Assembly (NCBI GenBank): GCA_040880025.1
Contig: JBBDJD010000022.1
Span: 186,001-250,000, forward strand
Direction of reading: 5' to 3'
DNA length: 64,000 bases
Source of the DNA: RCIO01 sp040880025
GTDB lineage: Bacteria > Pseudomonadota > Alphaproteobacteria > Rhizobiales > Rhizobiaceae
Positions 26,566-36,072 of the stretch are shown here, piece after piece (the first letter of the stretch is position 1; every line of letters starts with the position of its first letter). The notes beneath the pieces are model-generated. The model was not told where the DNA came from, did no database searches, and saw only the letters and a program-made list of their open reading frames with translations. The position numbers and the translations under genes are program-made.

Positions 26566-27873
26566 TTAGGATGCCGCCGCGGGTTCTCCCACGAATGCGA
26601 TACGCGGCCATTCCACCTTCGCCACGGCGCCCTTGCCGGGCTCGGGTGCGTTGGAAAATGAGATGGTCGCGCCGGAGCGGTCGAGAAGCGACTTGGCGAT
26701 GAACAGGCCAAGCCCCAGCCCGCCGCCCGAACTCACGCTGCTGCGCCGCGTCAGATAAGGTTCGCCGATGCGGTCCATGATCTCGGCGGAAAACCCCGCG
26801 CCGTCGTCGGTCACCGTGATCGCCACCCGCTCCGCGTCCCAGTCCCACCGGATGATGACGGTGTCGCGGGCGAAATCGACGGCGTTCTCGACCAGATTGC
26901 CAAGTCCGTAGATGACGCCCGGATTGCGGCGGCCGACCGGCTCGGCCCCATCGCATGTTCCGGCCTCCAGCTTGAGCTCGATGCCGAATTCACGATGCGG
27001 GGCGACGGCTTCCTCGACCAGCGAGGTCAGAGGCATCCGCGCCAGGTGGAGTTCACCCTCGGTCGACAGGCTGGTGAGCCGTTTCAGGATTTCCCGGCAG
27101 CGCTCCGTCTGCGAGCGCAGCAGGCTGACATCCTCCTTGAAGCGGGGATCGTTCTCCAGGGCGCGTCCCATCTCCTTGGCGACCAGCGCGATCGTTGCGA
27201 GCGGCGTGCCGAGTTCATGCGCGGCGGCCGCCGCAAGCCCGTCAAGCGCCGACAGATGCTGCTCGCGCTGAAGAACAAGCTCGGTCGCGGCCAGCGCGTT
27301 GGCCAAGAGCCGCGCCTCCTCGGCCACGCGGTAGGCGTAGATGCTGGTGAAGGCGATCGAGGACACGACCGCCATCCACACGCCGGCAATGAAGATCAGC
27401 GGCATCATCAGTTGCGTGCCGGGATACCAGGGCAGCGGCAGGTGAAGAAAGGCAAGTGCAGTCGCGGCGGCGCCTACGATCAGGCCAAGCAGGGCCGTGT
27501 AATTGCGCGGCAGCGACGTGGCGGAAATGACCACCGGCACCGCCATGAGGACGGAAAACGGGTTGGTCAGGCCGCCGGTCAGAAACAGCAGCCCGCCAAG
27601 CTGCAGCGCATCGAAGGTGAGGATGCCGAGCGCCGCAAGCGGTTCCAGCCTGTGGGTTGCTGAAAAGCGGAACGACAAAAACAGGTTCAGCCAGGCCGAA
27701 CAGGCGATCAGCGCGAAGCAGGGGCCGACCGGCATCGGAAACCCGAGCCAGAAGGCGACGACGACCACGGCGGCGCTCTGGCCGACGATGGCCAGCCAGC
27801 GCAGCCTGATCAGCGTGTTCAGCCTGAGCCGGTGGACCGTGGCGGGATCCGGTGTCGCGACCTCCTGGGACAT
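26566..27873 (-). CDS. actS: Redox sensor histidine kinase ActS/RegB
   Basis: 435 residues from MSQEVATPDPATVH; in-frame ATGs at 27897 and 27969 are less likely, the latter lying inside hrpB. Six hydrophobic segments fill about 20-190. The H-box AAAAHELGTPLATIALVAKEMG has His219. Cys259 in TERCREILKRL matches the redox-active cysteine of RegB. An HATPase domain with GGGLGLGLFIAKSLLD follows. It phosphorylates ActR when the quinone pool or Cys is reduced. It overlaps no gene and lies 76 bases upstream of actR. Confidence 0.92.
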   Translation of the reverse strand: MSQEVATPDPATVHRLRLNTLIRLRWLAIVGQSAAVVVVAFWLGFPMPVGPCFALIACSAWLNLFLSFRFSATHRLEPLAALGILTFDALQLGGLLFLTGGLTNPFSVLMAVPVVISATSLPRNYTALLGLIVGAAATALAFLHLPLPWYPGTQLMMPLIFIAGVWMAVVSSIAFTSIYAYRVAEEARLLANALAATELVLQREQHLSALDGLAAAAAHELGTPLATIALVAKEMGRALENDPRFKEDVSLLRSQTERCREILKRLTSLSTEGELHLARMPLTSLVEEAVAPHREFGIELKLEAGTCDGAEPVGRRNPGVIYGLGNLVENAVDFARDTVIIRWDWDAERVAITVTDDGAGFSAEIMDRIGEPYLTRRSSVSSGGGLGLGLFIAKSLLDRSGATISFSNAPEPGKGAVAKVEWPRIAFVGEPAAAS

Positions 27874-27911
27874 GAGTTCGTTATGCGTCCGTCTCATCGC
27901 CGGGCCAAGTG

Positions 27912-30374
27912 CTATTTCCGCGGCTTGGCGCGGCTGGTTGCCGACGCTTCGAGCGGATTTTCCGGCCATTCATGCTTGGGATAGCGGCCGCGCATGTCGG
28001 CGCACACATCGCTCCATGAGCCGCGCCAGAAGCCCGGCAGGTCGCGGGTCGTCTGGATCGGGCGGTGCGCCGGCGACAGCAGTTCCAGCGTCAGCGGCAC
28101 CGTGCCGCTGGCGATCGCGGGATGCCTGTCCAGGCCGAAAAGCTCCTGGACCCGGATGGCGAGCACAGGCTGATCGCCCTCGTAATTGATCGGGACGCGG
28201 CTGCCCGACGGCGCGCCGAAATGGGTCGGCGCGAGCGTATCGAACCTGCGCCTCTCTCCTGCCGGGATCAGCGCGGCAAGCGCCTGTTCGAGCGGCCTGG
28301 ACCCGATGCGTGCGAAGGAGGCTTCGCCGGGCAGGAAGGGGAAAAGCCAGTCATCGAGCGCGGCAAGCAGCGCGTCGTCGGACAGGTCCGGCCACGGCGC
28401 CCCGAGGCCGCGATGAAGCCAGCCGAGGCGGGCACGAAGCGTTGCCGCTTCCCTGCTCCAGTCGAACAATTCCAGCCCGTGCGTGCGCAGGGCCGCAACG
28501 ATTGCGGCATTGGCGGTGTCCCCTTTCGGCGGAGGAAGCGCCCGCTCGTCGAGCGTGATCGCGCCGAGCCGCTCGCTCTGGCGGGCTCGGATGGCCCGTA
28601 CCTGCGCGTCGAAACCCGTCGTCGTCGCGGTCACGATGCGGGCGGCGAGCGCGGACCGCACATCATCCTCGCTGATCGCCGCCGCGGCCGTGATGCGCGC
28701 ATTCTGCGCGCCGCCCTGCAGGTCGGCCACGACCAGCCACTCTCCGCGCGCCAGCGCGGCTGTCTCGTCGAGCATCGCGCCGCGCCCGTTGGCCAGCACA
28801 TAGCGTCCCGGCGCGCCGCGTGCCTTGGCGACACGGTCGGGCCATGCGTGGAGGAGCAGCGGCCCGGCGGCGGCCGCCGAGCCCTTGGTTGAAGCCTTGT
28901 CGGCCGCCCGCGCCAACCGCTCCGCCAGACCCTTCGCAGCCGTTGCGCGCGGCGAGCGGTCGGCGCGAAAGCGTGACAGCCGGTGATCGAGATCGGGGTC
29001 GTTGCCGCCCAGTCCGCGCTCGGTCAGCAGCACGGCCAGTTCGGCTGCGGCAAAGGCATGACCTGTCTTGGCCGCTTCCGCCACCATGTGAGAAAGCCGC
29101 GCCGGCAGGGCGAGCTTGCGCATCGCCTCGCCGCTTGGAGACAGCCGTCCGTCGGCATCGATGGCATCCAGATCGAGAAGCAGGTTTCGCGCCTCCGCCA
29201 GCGCCGGGCCAGGTGGCGGATCGAGGAAGGCGAGGGCAGCCGGGTCGGCAACGCCGAAGGCCGCGCAGTCGAGCAGAAGGCCGGTCAGGTCGGCCTGCAG
29301 CATTTCGGGCGGTGTGAAGGCGGCGAGCGCCGCGGTCTGATCCGCCCGCCACAGGCGGATCGCAACGCCGGGTTGCGTGCGCCCGGCGCGGCCGGCGCGC
29401 TGGTCGGCGGAAGCGCGCGAAACCCGCACCGTCTCCAGCCGCGTAATGCCGCTCGCCGGCTCGTAGCGTGGCAGGCGCGACAGACCGCTGTCGATGACGA
29501 CGCGCACGCCTTCGATGGTGATCGATGTCTCGGCGATCGCTGTGGCCAGCACCACCTTGCGCCGCCCGGCCGGCGCCGGGCGTATCGCGGCATCCTGCGC
29601 GCTGCCCTCCAATGCGCCGTAGAGAGGCGCCAGATCGACATCGGCCGGCAGCCGGTCCCGGATCGCGTCGGCCACCCGTTCGATCTCTCGCTGGCCGGGC
29701 AGGAAGGCAAGCACACTGCCTTCTTCCGCCGCCAAGGCGTCGCGGATCGCGCGCGCCATCGCCGCCTCGATGGCCTCGCCCGCGGGACGCTCCCGGTAGC
29801 GGACATCCACGGGGAAGCTCCGCCCTTCGCTCTCTATGACAGGCGCGCCGCCCATCAAGCCGGCAACGCGAGCGCCGTCGATGGTGGCCGACATGACGAG
29901 AAGCCTGAGGTCGGGCCGCAGTCCCTGGCGCACGTCGAGCGCCAGCGCCAGCCCGAAATCGCCGTCCAGCGAGCGCTCGTGGAACTCGTCGAAGATGATG
30001 GCCGCGATGCCGGAAAGCTCCGGATCGTCGAGGATCATGCGCGCCATCACGCCCTCGGTGACAACCAGAACGCGTGTCTTCGCCGACACCTTGCGGTCGA
30101 GACGCATCGTGTAGCCGACCGTTTCGCCCGGCTTTTCGCCGAGCAGGTCGGCCATGCGCCGCGCCGCCGCGCGAGCCGCCAACCGGCGCGGTTCGAGCAG
30201 CACGATCATGCCGTCGCCGCGCCATTGCGCGGCGAGCAGATGGAGCGGCGCCAGCGTCGTCTTGCCCGCGCCGGGCGGCGCGACCAGCACAGCTGAGCCC
30301 GCATCGTCCAGCGCGGCGGAAAGCGCCGGCAGCGCCGCCGTGACGGGCAGGTCTGGCAATGCCCGCATCGTCAT
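27912..30374 (-). CDS. hrpB: ATP-dependent helicase HrpB
   Basis: 820-residue DExH-box protein. Walker A is APPGAGKTTLAPLHLL, motif II is IIFDEFHERSLDGDF, motif III is MSATIDG, and motif VI is QRAGRAGRTQPGVAIRLW. The long C-terminal HrpB-specific domain ends with LPGFWRGSWSDVCADMRGRYPKHEWPENP. RNA substrate and role are not well defined in any bacterium. Its ATG overlaps the end of the upstream ABC gene by 4 bases. Confidence 0.93.
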   Translation of the reverse strand: MTMRALPDLPVTAALPALSAALDDAGSAVLVAPPGAGKTTLAPLHLLAAQWRGDGMIVLLEPRRLAARAAARRMADLLGEKPGETVGYTMRLDRKVSAKTRVLVVTEGVMARMILDDPELSGIAAIIFDEFHERSLDGDFGLALALDVRQGLRPDLRLLVMSATIDGARVAGLMGGAPVIESEGRSFPVDVRYRERPAGEAIEAAMARAIRDALAAEEGSVLAFLPGQREIERVADAIRDRLPADVDLAPLYGALEGSAQDAAIRPAPAGRRKVVLATAIAETSITIEGVRVVIDSGLSRLPRYEPASGITRLETVRVSRASADQRAGRAGRTQPGVAIRLWRADQTAALAAFTPPEMLQADLTGLLLDCAAFGVADPAALAFLDPPPGPALAEARNLLLDLDAIDADGRLSPSGEAMRKLALPARLSHMVAEAAKTGHAFAAAELAVLLTERGLGGNDPDLDHRLSRFRADRSPRATAAKGLAERLARAADKASTKGSAAAAGPLLLHAWPDRVAKARGAPGRYVLANGRGAMLDETAALARGEWLVVADLQGGAQNARITAAAAISEDDVRSALAARIVTATTTGFDAQVRAIRARQSERLGAITLDERALPPPKGDTANAAIVAALRTHGLELFDWSREAATLRARLGWLHRGLGAPWPDLSDDALLAALDDWLFPFLPGEASFARIGSRPLEQALAALIPAGERRRFDTLAPTHFGAPSGSRVPINYEGDQPVLAIRVQELFGLDRHPAIASGTVPLTLELLSPAHRPIQTTRDLPGFWRGSWSDVCADMRGRYPKHEWPENPLEASATSRAKPRK

Positions 30375-31015
30375 TCGCCGACGTGCACGACCGCGCCGCC
30401 CGCCGCCTTGGCGTCCGCCTCGTCATGGGTGACGAGCAGCGTCGGCAGTCCCTTGTCGCGCGCCTTGATGAAGACCAACTCGCGCATCTGCTGGCGCAGT
30501 GCCGCGTCGAGCTTGGAGAACGGTTCGTCGAGCAGCAGGGCTCGCGGTTCCGCGATCAGCACACGGGCGAGCGCCACTCGTGCCTTCTGGCCGCCTGACA
30601 ACGTGTCGGGATCGCGCTCCCCGAACCCGGCGAGATCGACGCCGGCGAGCGCCTGCTCCGCGAGTGCGCGCCGCTCGCCGCGGCCATGCAGACGCGACGG
30701 GATGGCGAAGGTGAGATTGCCGCCAACCGTCATGTGCGGGAACAGCAGCGGGTCCTGAAACAGGATGCCGACATGGCGGTCCTCGGCCTCGGCGCGCGTG
30801 ATGTCCTCGCCGTCGATGAACACGCGGCCGCTTGCGGAAAATGCCGGGTCGAGGAACCCGCCGATGAGAGCGAGCAGCGTCGATTTTCCGGAGCCTGAAG
30901 GGCCCATCACGGTCAGCACGTCGCCGGGCGCGACTTTGTGAGAGATCGCCAGCAACGGTGCGCCGTTGAGCGATATGCGGATATCGTCGAGCAGCAAGCC
31001 CTTGCCGTCGCCCAT
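30371..31015 (-). CDS. ABC transporter ATP-binding protein, YnjD type
   Basis: 214 residues from MGDGKGLLLDDIRIS; an upstream in-frame ATG at 31162 lies inside the permease gene. Walker A is GPSGSGKSTLLALIGG, signature LSGGQKARVALARVL, Walker B RALLLDEPFSKLD and the H-loop LVTHDEAD. It powers the importer made with the permease and binding protein upstream. The cluster resembles E. coli ynjBCD. Substrate unknown; thiamine or a similar cation has been suggested for this family, but nothing here confirms it. Confidence 0.87.
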   Translation of the reverse strand: MGDGKGLLLDDIRISLNGAPLLAISHKVAPGDVLTVMGPSGSGKSTLLALIGGFLDPAFSASGRVFIDGEDITRAEAEDRHVGILFQDPLLFPHMTVGGNLTFAIPSRLHGRGERRALAEQALAGVDLAGFGERDPDTLSGGQKARVALARVLIAEPRALLLDEPFSKLDAALRQQMRELVFIKARDKGLPTLLVTHDEADAKAAGGAVVHVGE

Positions 31016-31028
31016 GATTTTCCTTGAC

Positions 31029-32708
31029 CTAAGCGCGCATTGCGCGGAAGCGCCGGAATAGCAGCGCCGGAACGAGCGTGGCAACGGCGAAGCCGGCGAA
31101 GGGCAAAGCCATCTGCAGGAATGCATAGACGCCGATGACGCGGCGGTTGCCGCCCGACGCAAGCGCGACCGCCTCGGTGGTAACGGTGGGCAGCCTGCCG
31201 GCCCCGACCAGAAGCGTCGGCAGATATTGCCCGATCGACACCGCGAAGCCGACCGCCGCCGCCGTCAGGATAGGCCGTGTGAGCATTGGCGCCCGCACGC
31301 GCCACAGCGTGGCCCTTCGCGATTTGCCGAGCCCGGCGGCGATGGCCTCATAGCGCCGGTCGAATGCGCGCCAGGGATCCGACAGCGACAGAAACACGTA
31401 AGGCAGCACGAAGACGAGATGGGCGATGATGAGCGCCGGCAGGCTGGCGACAGTGCCGGTCAGCACGAACAGGAGCTGCAGCCCGAACAGGAACGCCACT
31501 TGCGGCACCACCAGCGGCAGAAACACCAGCGGCATTGCAAAACGTCCGCCCCGCCGGCCGGTCTCGTTCTCCCGTACAAGGCACATTACCGCCAGCACAA
31601 CGGCGATCAACGTTGCGGCCGCGGCGACCGCGAAAGTGGTCAGCAGCGGCCCGGCGATGCGGGGTGCGGCGCGCATCCAGGTCTTCAGCGTCAGCGTTTC
31701 AGGCGTTGCGTGGGGGAATTGCCATAGCCCGGCGACCGACCAGATCGCCAATGAGGCAAGTCCGGCGAAGACGATGGCCGCTGCCAGCGTCATGGCCGCC
31801 AGCGCCATGCTGCGCAGCCAGCGGTCGCGACGAAACGAGTATCCGGCCAGCGCCATCGCCTGCGTTGCCGCGCCGAGCATCCGCTCGAGGGCGATCCAGG
31901 TCAGGATCGCCGCGCCGGCGATCAGAAGCTGCAGCACAGCACCGGCGGAGGCGAGGAACCGCATGGAGATTTCGGGATCGTTCATCCAACCTGCGAGCCG
32001 GACGGCGAGCGTACCCGGCAGCGTCGGTCCGAGAATTGCCGCGACATCCACCACGGACGCCGAGAAGGCGATGACGGCGAGCACCGCAAGCCTGATTTGC
32101 CGGTAGATCTGCGGCCAACTCGCATAAATGAAACCCGCGATGCGGCCATAACCAAGCAGCGCCGTGATCTTGCGCGTGCGCTCCACCGGCACTTGAGGCA
32201 GCGCTGCCAGCGTGACCAGAAGCAGAAACGGAACTTCCTTGATCACCAGGCCGGCGATCAGCGACAGCCCGCCGCCGTCATTGACGATCAGGAGATCGGG
32301 CGGCCGTTCCCAGCCCGTCAGCCAGGGCGATGTCAGCCGGGCGAGTATACCCGACGGCGCGATCAGGAACGCGAAGCCGAACGCTGCGGCCGCATGCGGC
32401 ACCGACAGAAGCGGCGATACGAGATGCTGGATCGCGGCGAAAATGCGCGTGCCGGCCCATGCCGCGACAAAGAACATCACCATCAGCAGCGAGATGGCGG
32501 CCGCCAGCAGGCCCGAATAATAGCTCATCCACGCCGAGCGCCAGATGCCCGGCTGCGCTGCGAGTTCGGCGAAAGGCGCGAGCGAGAACGAGTTGCCGTC
32601 GAGCGCCGGAAGGTAGCCGAAGGCGGGAAGCAGCGTTCCGGCAAGCCCCGCCACGACCGGCCCGGCCAGAAGCAGAATTGTGAGCGGCGGGCCGAGCCGG
32701 GCGATCAT
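31029..32708 (-). CDS. ABC transporter permease with two fused permease domains, YnjC type
   Basis: 559 residues from MIARLGPPLTILLLAG. About twelve hydrophobic segments in two halves, each carrying an EAA-like loop (EVPFLLLVTLAALPQ and YEAIAAGLGKSRRATLWRV) that docks on the ATPase. Fusion of two permease units in one chain is typical of YnjC and ThiP. It lies 13 bases upstream of the ATPase gene and 19 bases after the binding-protein gene, so one operon is likely. Confidence 0.87.
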   Translation of the reverse strand: MIARLGPPLTILLLAGPVVAGLAGTLLPAFGYLPALDGNSFSLAPFAELAAQPGIWRSAWMSYYSGLLAAAISLLMVMFFVAAWAGTRIFAAIQHLVSPLLSVPHAAAAFGFAFLIAPSGILARLTSPWLTGWERPPDLLIVNDGGGLSLIAGLVIKEVPFLLLVTLAALPQVPVERTRKITALLGYGRIAGFIYASWPQIYRQIRLAVLAVIAFSASVVDVAAILGPTLPGTLAVRLAGWMNDPEISMRFLASAGAVLQLLIAGAAILTWIALERMLGAATQAMALAGYSFRRDRWLRSMALAAMTLAAAIVFAGLASLAIWSVAGLWQFPHATPETLTLKTWMRAAPRIAGPLLTTFAVAAAATLIAVVLAVMCLVRENETGRRGGRFAMPLVFLPLVVPQVAFLFGLQLLFVLTGTVASLPALIIAHLVFVLPYVFLSLSDPWRAFDRRYEAIAAGLGKSRRATLWRVRAPMLTRPILTAAAVGFAVSIGQYLPTLLVGAGRLPTVTTEAVALASGGNRRVIGVYAFLQMALPFAGFAVATLVPALLFRRFRAMRA

Positions 32709-32727
32709 GCTGGCGCGGTCTGGGCGG

Positions 32728-33960
32728 TCAGTTCGCGACGCCGTAACGGCGCTTCCACTCCGTTTCGAGCCTCTCCATCCATGTCGGATGCGGCTCGTCC
32801 AGCGCCGGTCCGAGCTCTTCGGGCTGCAGTGTGGCGATGCCGAGTTCAAGCGCGTCGAACGCAGCCTTGTCGCTGGCCGGCAGGCCGGCGACGTCGAGCA
32901 CGGTCGGGTCGCCCCAGACCTGCGGGTCCTGCTTGCGCGCCTGCGCTTCCGGCGAGATCAGGAAATTGGCGAGCACCAGTGCTCCGGCCTTGGCCGCCGC
33001 GTTGTAGGGAATGGCGACGAAGTGGGTATTGGACAGCGTGCCGCCCGGGAAGGTGAAGGAGCGCACGGTGTCCGGCAGTTCGCCATTGGCGATCGCGCTC
33101 GAGGCTTCCGCCGGATTGAAGGCGAAGATGATTTCGAGTTCGCCATCGGCCAGAAGCTGCCGCATCGCCGGATAGTTCTGCGGATAAGCGCCGCCGCTGC
33201 GCCACATCACCGGATGCAACTGGTCGAGATAGTCGAACAATGGCTGGGCGATTTCGTCGAAACTGGCCTCCTCGACCGGTTCGAGCAGCACGGAGCGGTC
33301 CGCGACCTTCTCGCTCAACACCTGTTTCAGGAAGGACGAGCCGATGAAGTCCGGCGGCTGCGGATAGGAGAAGCGGCCTGGATTGGCCTTCGCCCACTCA
33401 AGCAGCTCGTCAGCCGACATCGGCAGTGCCGACTTTTCGGTGCGCGCGCTGTCATAAAAGAAGACGAGCTTCGCCATGCCCCACGGGCTTTCCTGCCCGT
33501 CGGTGGGGATGGTGAAGTCGGTCAGGATGGTCGGTTTGTTCTCGACATCGACATATTGCCAGTTGGGCAGATCCTGCGCCCAGCCGGGTGCCAGCAGCAG
33601 GCCCTGTCGTTTCATCGAAGCGAAGTTCTCGCCATTGATCCAGATGAGGTCGACGGTGCCGGCATCGTCGCGTCCGGCGGCCTTTTCGGCCACCACCTTG
33701 GCCACGGCGTTGGCCGTGTCGTCCAGCTTCACATGGACGAGCTTGACGCCATGGCGATCCTTGATCTGCGCGCCCGCCCACTCGAGGTAGGCGTTGATGT
33801 TCTCCGAGCCGCCCCAGGCGTTGAAATAGACCGTCTCGCCACGCGCTTCCTCGACAACTGCGTCCCAGTTCGAAGGATCGGGATCGTCCGCGACGGCGGG
33901 AGCGACAAGCCCCGCGATGATAGCGGCGGCGGCAAGCAATTTCTTCAACAGGGCCTCCAT
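32728..33960 (-). CDS. ABC transporter substrate-binding protein, YnjB type
   Basis: 410 residues from MEALLKKLLAAAAIIAGLVA, a Sec signal cleaved near AVADDP. VYFNAWGGSENINAYLEWA, DLIWINGENFASMKRQGLL and SPWGMAKLVFFYDSART are typical of YnjB-like binding proteins. It is the first gene of a minus-strand operon with permease and ATPase. An in-frame ATG at 33996 would place the signal peptide internally and is rejected. Confidence 0.88.
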   Translation of the reverse strand: MEALLKKLLAAAAIIAGLVAPAVADDPDPSNWDAVVEEARGETVYFNAWGGSENINAYLEWAGAQIKDRHGVKLVHVKLDDTANAVAKVVAEKAAGRDDAGTVDLIWINGENFASMKRQGLLLAPGWAQDLPNWQYVDVENKPTILTDFTIPTDGQESPWGMAKLVFFYDSARTEKSALPMSADELLEWAKANPGRFSYPQPPDFIGSSFLKQVLSEKVADRSVLLEPVEEASFDEIAQPLFDYLDQLHPVMWRSGGAYPQNYPAMRQLLADGELEIIFAFNPAEASSAIANGELPDTVRSFTFPGGTLSNTHFVAIPYNAAAKAGALVLANFLISPEAQARKQDPQVWGDPTVLDVAGLPASDKAAFDALELGIATLQPEELGPALDEPHPTWMERLETEWKRRYGVAN

Positions 33961-34152
33961 GGGCGGACATGCATGAAAATCGCGACGATTGAGCATGCCG
34001 CACGGAAGCCGGTCAATTGCGCGGTGATCGCGCCGCGCTCAACATGGCGTGACAGCAGCGTGACGGTCATCGGGCCCCCGGTCATGCCGATTTGCCTGTC
34101 CGGTCCGCGCGGGGATAAGCTGCGGTCCCGACACTTGTGTTCCGAGCCGTTC

Positions 34153-34608
34153 ATGAATCGCGTTTCAGCATCAGCCCTTGCCCTTCTCTGCACAGCAGTC
34201 ACCGCTGCCCCACTGATGGCGCAGGAGGTGCCGCCGGCTGCGGTCTATCAGGCGATGCTGGAGGCAAACCGTGCAACGGGGTGGGTCCAGTTCCGTGAAT
34301 ATGACGGCCGCCAGTGGGTCTATTTCACGCCGCTGCAGACCATGCACTGCCGCCTGTCCGAAATCCGCTATTCGATCAATTCGGACGCGCTCGACCGGAC
34401 CTTTCCGCTCGTCGATTGCGTGCCGGCGCTGCCCTTCAGCCTGCCCGGGGACGCAGGCATCGAGGAGATTGCCATTTCCCTGCAGCCGGGCGAAGCCGAG
34501 ACCGTGACGGTGCAGGTCGTGTGGTCGGATGGCGCTGAATCCGAGATCGTCACCTACAGCCCATGCGAGGGCGTTGGCGATTCCACCTGCGCCCGGATAG
34601 CCGAATAA
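34153..34608 (+). CDS. Secreted hypothetical protein
   Basis: 151 residues from MNRVSASALALLCTAVTAAP, a signal peptide ending near LMAQEV. The mature part has a cysteine-bearing core (QTMHCRLSEIRYS, LVDCVPALPFSLPG, YSPCEGVGDSTCARIAE) with four to five cysteines that could form disulfides in the periplasm. No family recognised. The in-frame reading continues far upstream, but only because the opposite-strand binding-protein gene has a GC-rich open frame. The signal peptide fixes the start. Confidence 0.7.
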   Translation: MNRVSASALALLCTAVTAAPLMAQEVPPAAVYQAMLEANRATGWVQFREYDGRQWVYFTPLQTMHCRLSEIRYSINSDALDRTFPLVDCVPALPFSLPGDAGIEEIAISLQPGEAETVTVQVVWSDGAESEIVTYSPCEGVGDSTCARIAE

Positions 34609-34702
34609 CCGGAAACGCCGTAAAGCTGGCGCTACGGGATTCGTCAATCTGTCACGGAAATCAGGTAGTTGAGCGCCAAGAACTGGTAAAACCAAGGCAT
34701 AA

Positions 34703-35410
34703 ATGCGTTACGCGATCTATTTCACACCGCCGCAAAACGACCCGCTGACGCGGGCCGCGGCCAACTGGCTTGGACGTGATCCATTCGGCGGCCAGGTGTC
34801 GCCGCCGAAGAGCCGGGGCGGCCTGTTCGCTGAAGAGATCGCGTTCCACACCGCCGCCGCGCGCCGCTACGGCTTTCACGCCACGCTGAAGTCACCCTTC
34901 GCGCTTGCCGAGGGCGAGAGCGAAGCGGCGTTGCGCACCGCGCTGGATCATTTCGCCTCCGCGACAGCGCCGGTTGTCATCCCGCGCATTGTTCTCAGTC
35001 GCATTGACGGCTTCTTCGCCATCACGCCGTTCGAGCGGTCCGCCGCTCTCGACAGGCTGGCCGGCGATGTCGTGACCGCCTTCGATACCTACCGCGCGCC
35101 GATGACTGAGCGGGACATCGAGCGCCGCAATCCCGACAGGCTGCGGCCGGACGAACTGAAGAATCTCTATCTGTGGGGCTACCCTTACGTGTTCGAGCGC
35201 TTCCGGTTCCACATGACGCTGACCGGCAGGGTGAACGATGCCGAGGCTCACCGGGTCGAGCGGGCGATCCTCGAGCATTTCGGCCCGCTGCTGGACGAGC
35301 CGCTGGAAATCGGCACGCTGGCGCTGTTCGTGGAGCCCGAGCCTGGCGCGCCTTTCATGATACGCTCCTCGCATATGCTGGGCGCAATGGCGCAGCTGGA
35401 ACATGCCTGA
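34703..35410 (+). CDS. DUF1045 protein, putative phosphonate-metabolism associated
   Basis: 235 residues. MRYAIYFTPPQNDPLTRAAANWLGRDPFGG and RYGFHATLKSPFAL, then RFRFHMTLTGR, give two His-X-Thr motifs, the signature of the 2H phosphoesterase superfamily, to which DUF1045 belongs. The gene usually sits beside phnN and the C-P lyase operon. Here only phnN follows, overlapping by 8 bases. A cyclic phosphodiester substrate, such as 5-phosphoribosyl cyclic phosphate, is an inference from context. Confidence 0.82.
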   Translation: MRYAIYFTPPQNDPLTRAAANWLGRDPFGGQVSPPKSRGGLFAEEIAFHTAAARRYGFHATLKSPFALAEGESEAALRTALDHFASATAPVVIPRIVLSRIDGFFAITPFERSAALDRLAGDVVTAFDTYRAPMTERDIERRNPDRLRPDELKNLYLWGYPYVFERFRFHMTLTGRVNDAEAHRVERAILEHFGPLLDEPLEIGTLALFVEPEPGAPFMIRSSHMLGAMAQLEHA

Positions 35411-36062
35411 GGTATCCGTGTCGGGTAGCAACATCATAGACCCAGCCGTTCGCGGCCGCGCCTCGTCCGACGATCCCGAAGCGGCGGGCATCTTTATCGC
35501 GGTGGTCGGACCCAGCGGCGCCGGCAAGGATACGCTTATCCGCATGGCTCGTGACCTGCTGCGCAGCCGCCCGGCAGGCGCTGATACGCTGTTTGCGCGG
35601 CGCGTCGTGACACGCCCGGCCGACGCTTCGCTCGAAGATCACGAAACGCTGGACGATGCCGCATTTGCGGCGGCGAAGTCAGCGGGGAAATTTGCAGTGA
35701 CCTGGACCGCGCACGGGCTGAGTTACGGCCTTCCGGTCGAGGTCGATGTGGCGATCGCGGCAGGCGGCGTCGTGGTCGCCAACGGATCGCGCGCCGCACT
35801 CGCTGCATTGTCGGAGCATTTCGAGAATATGGTCGTCGTGCAGATAACCGCGCCGCGCGAGGTGCTTGCCGAGCGTCTTGTCGCGCGCGGCCGCGAGACG
35901 CGCGGGGACGTGCTTGCCCGGCTCGACCGGGCGACGATCGTCGCCGACATCCCGGGCTCGATCGTGATCGACAATGCCGGCGCGCCTGAGGATGCCGCCC
36001 GCCAGCTGGTAGCCGTCATAGAAAAGGCGGCCGCGAGGGCCGCCTTGTGGGGACTGGTCTGA
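35403..36062 (+). CDS. phnN: Ribose 1,5-bisphosphate phosphokinase PhnN
   Basis: 219 residues. A guanylate-kinase-like fold with P-loop VVGPSGAGKDTLIRMARDLL (about 34-54), RRVVTRPADASLEDHETL and TWTAHGLSYGLPVEVD. It phosphorylates ribose 1,5-bisphosphate to PRPP in phosphonate degradation. Its start lies inside the DUF1045 gene. The 28-residue N-terminal extension is variable, so translation could begin later. It converges with bfr, 10 bases between stops. Confidence 0.88.
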   Translation: MPEVSVSGSNIIDPAVRGRASSDDPEAAGIFIAVVGPSGAGKDTLIRMARDLLRSRPAGADTLFARRVVTRPADASLEDHETLDDAAFAAAKSAGKFAVTWTAHGLSYGLPVEVDVAIAAGGVVVANGSRAALAALSEHFENMVVVQITAPREVLAERLVARGRETRGDVLARLDRATIVADIPGSIVIDNAGAPEDAARQLVAVIEKAAARAALWGLV

Positions 36063-36072
36063 AGCGGGTCTT

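Noticed and set aside
32680..34152. Long upstream in-frame extension of the secreted protein at 34153
   Set aside because: It runs antisense through the YnjB-type gene, and the signal peptide at 34153 fixes the true start.
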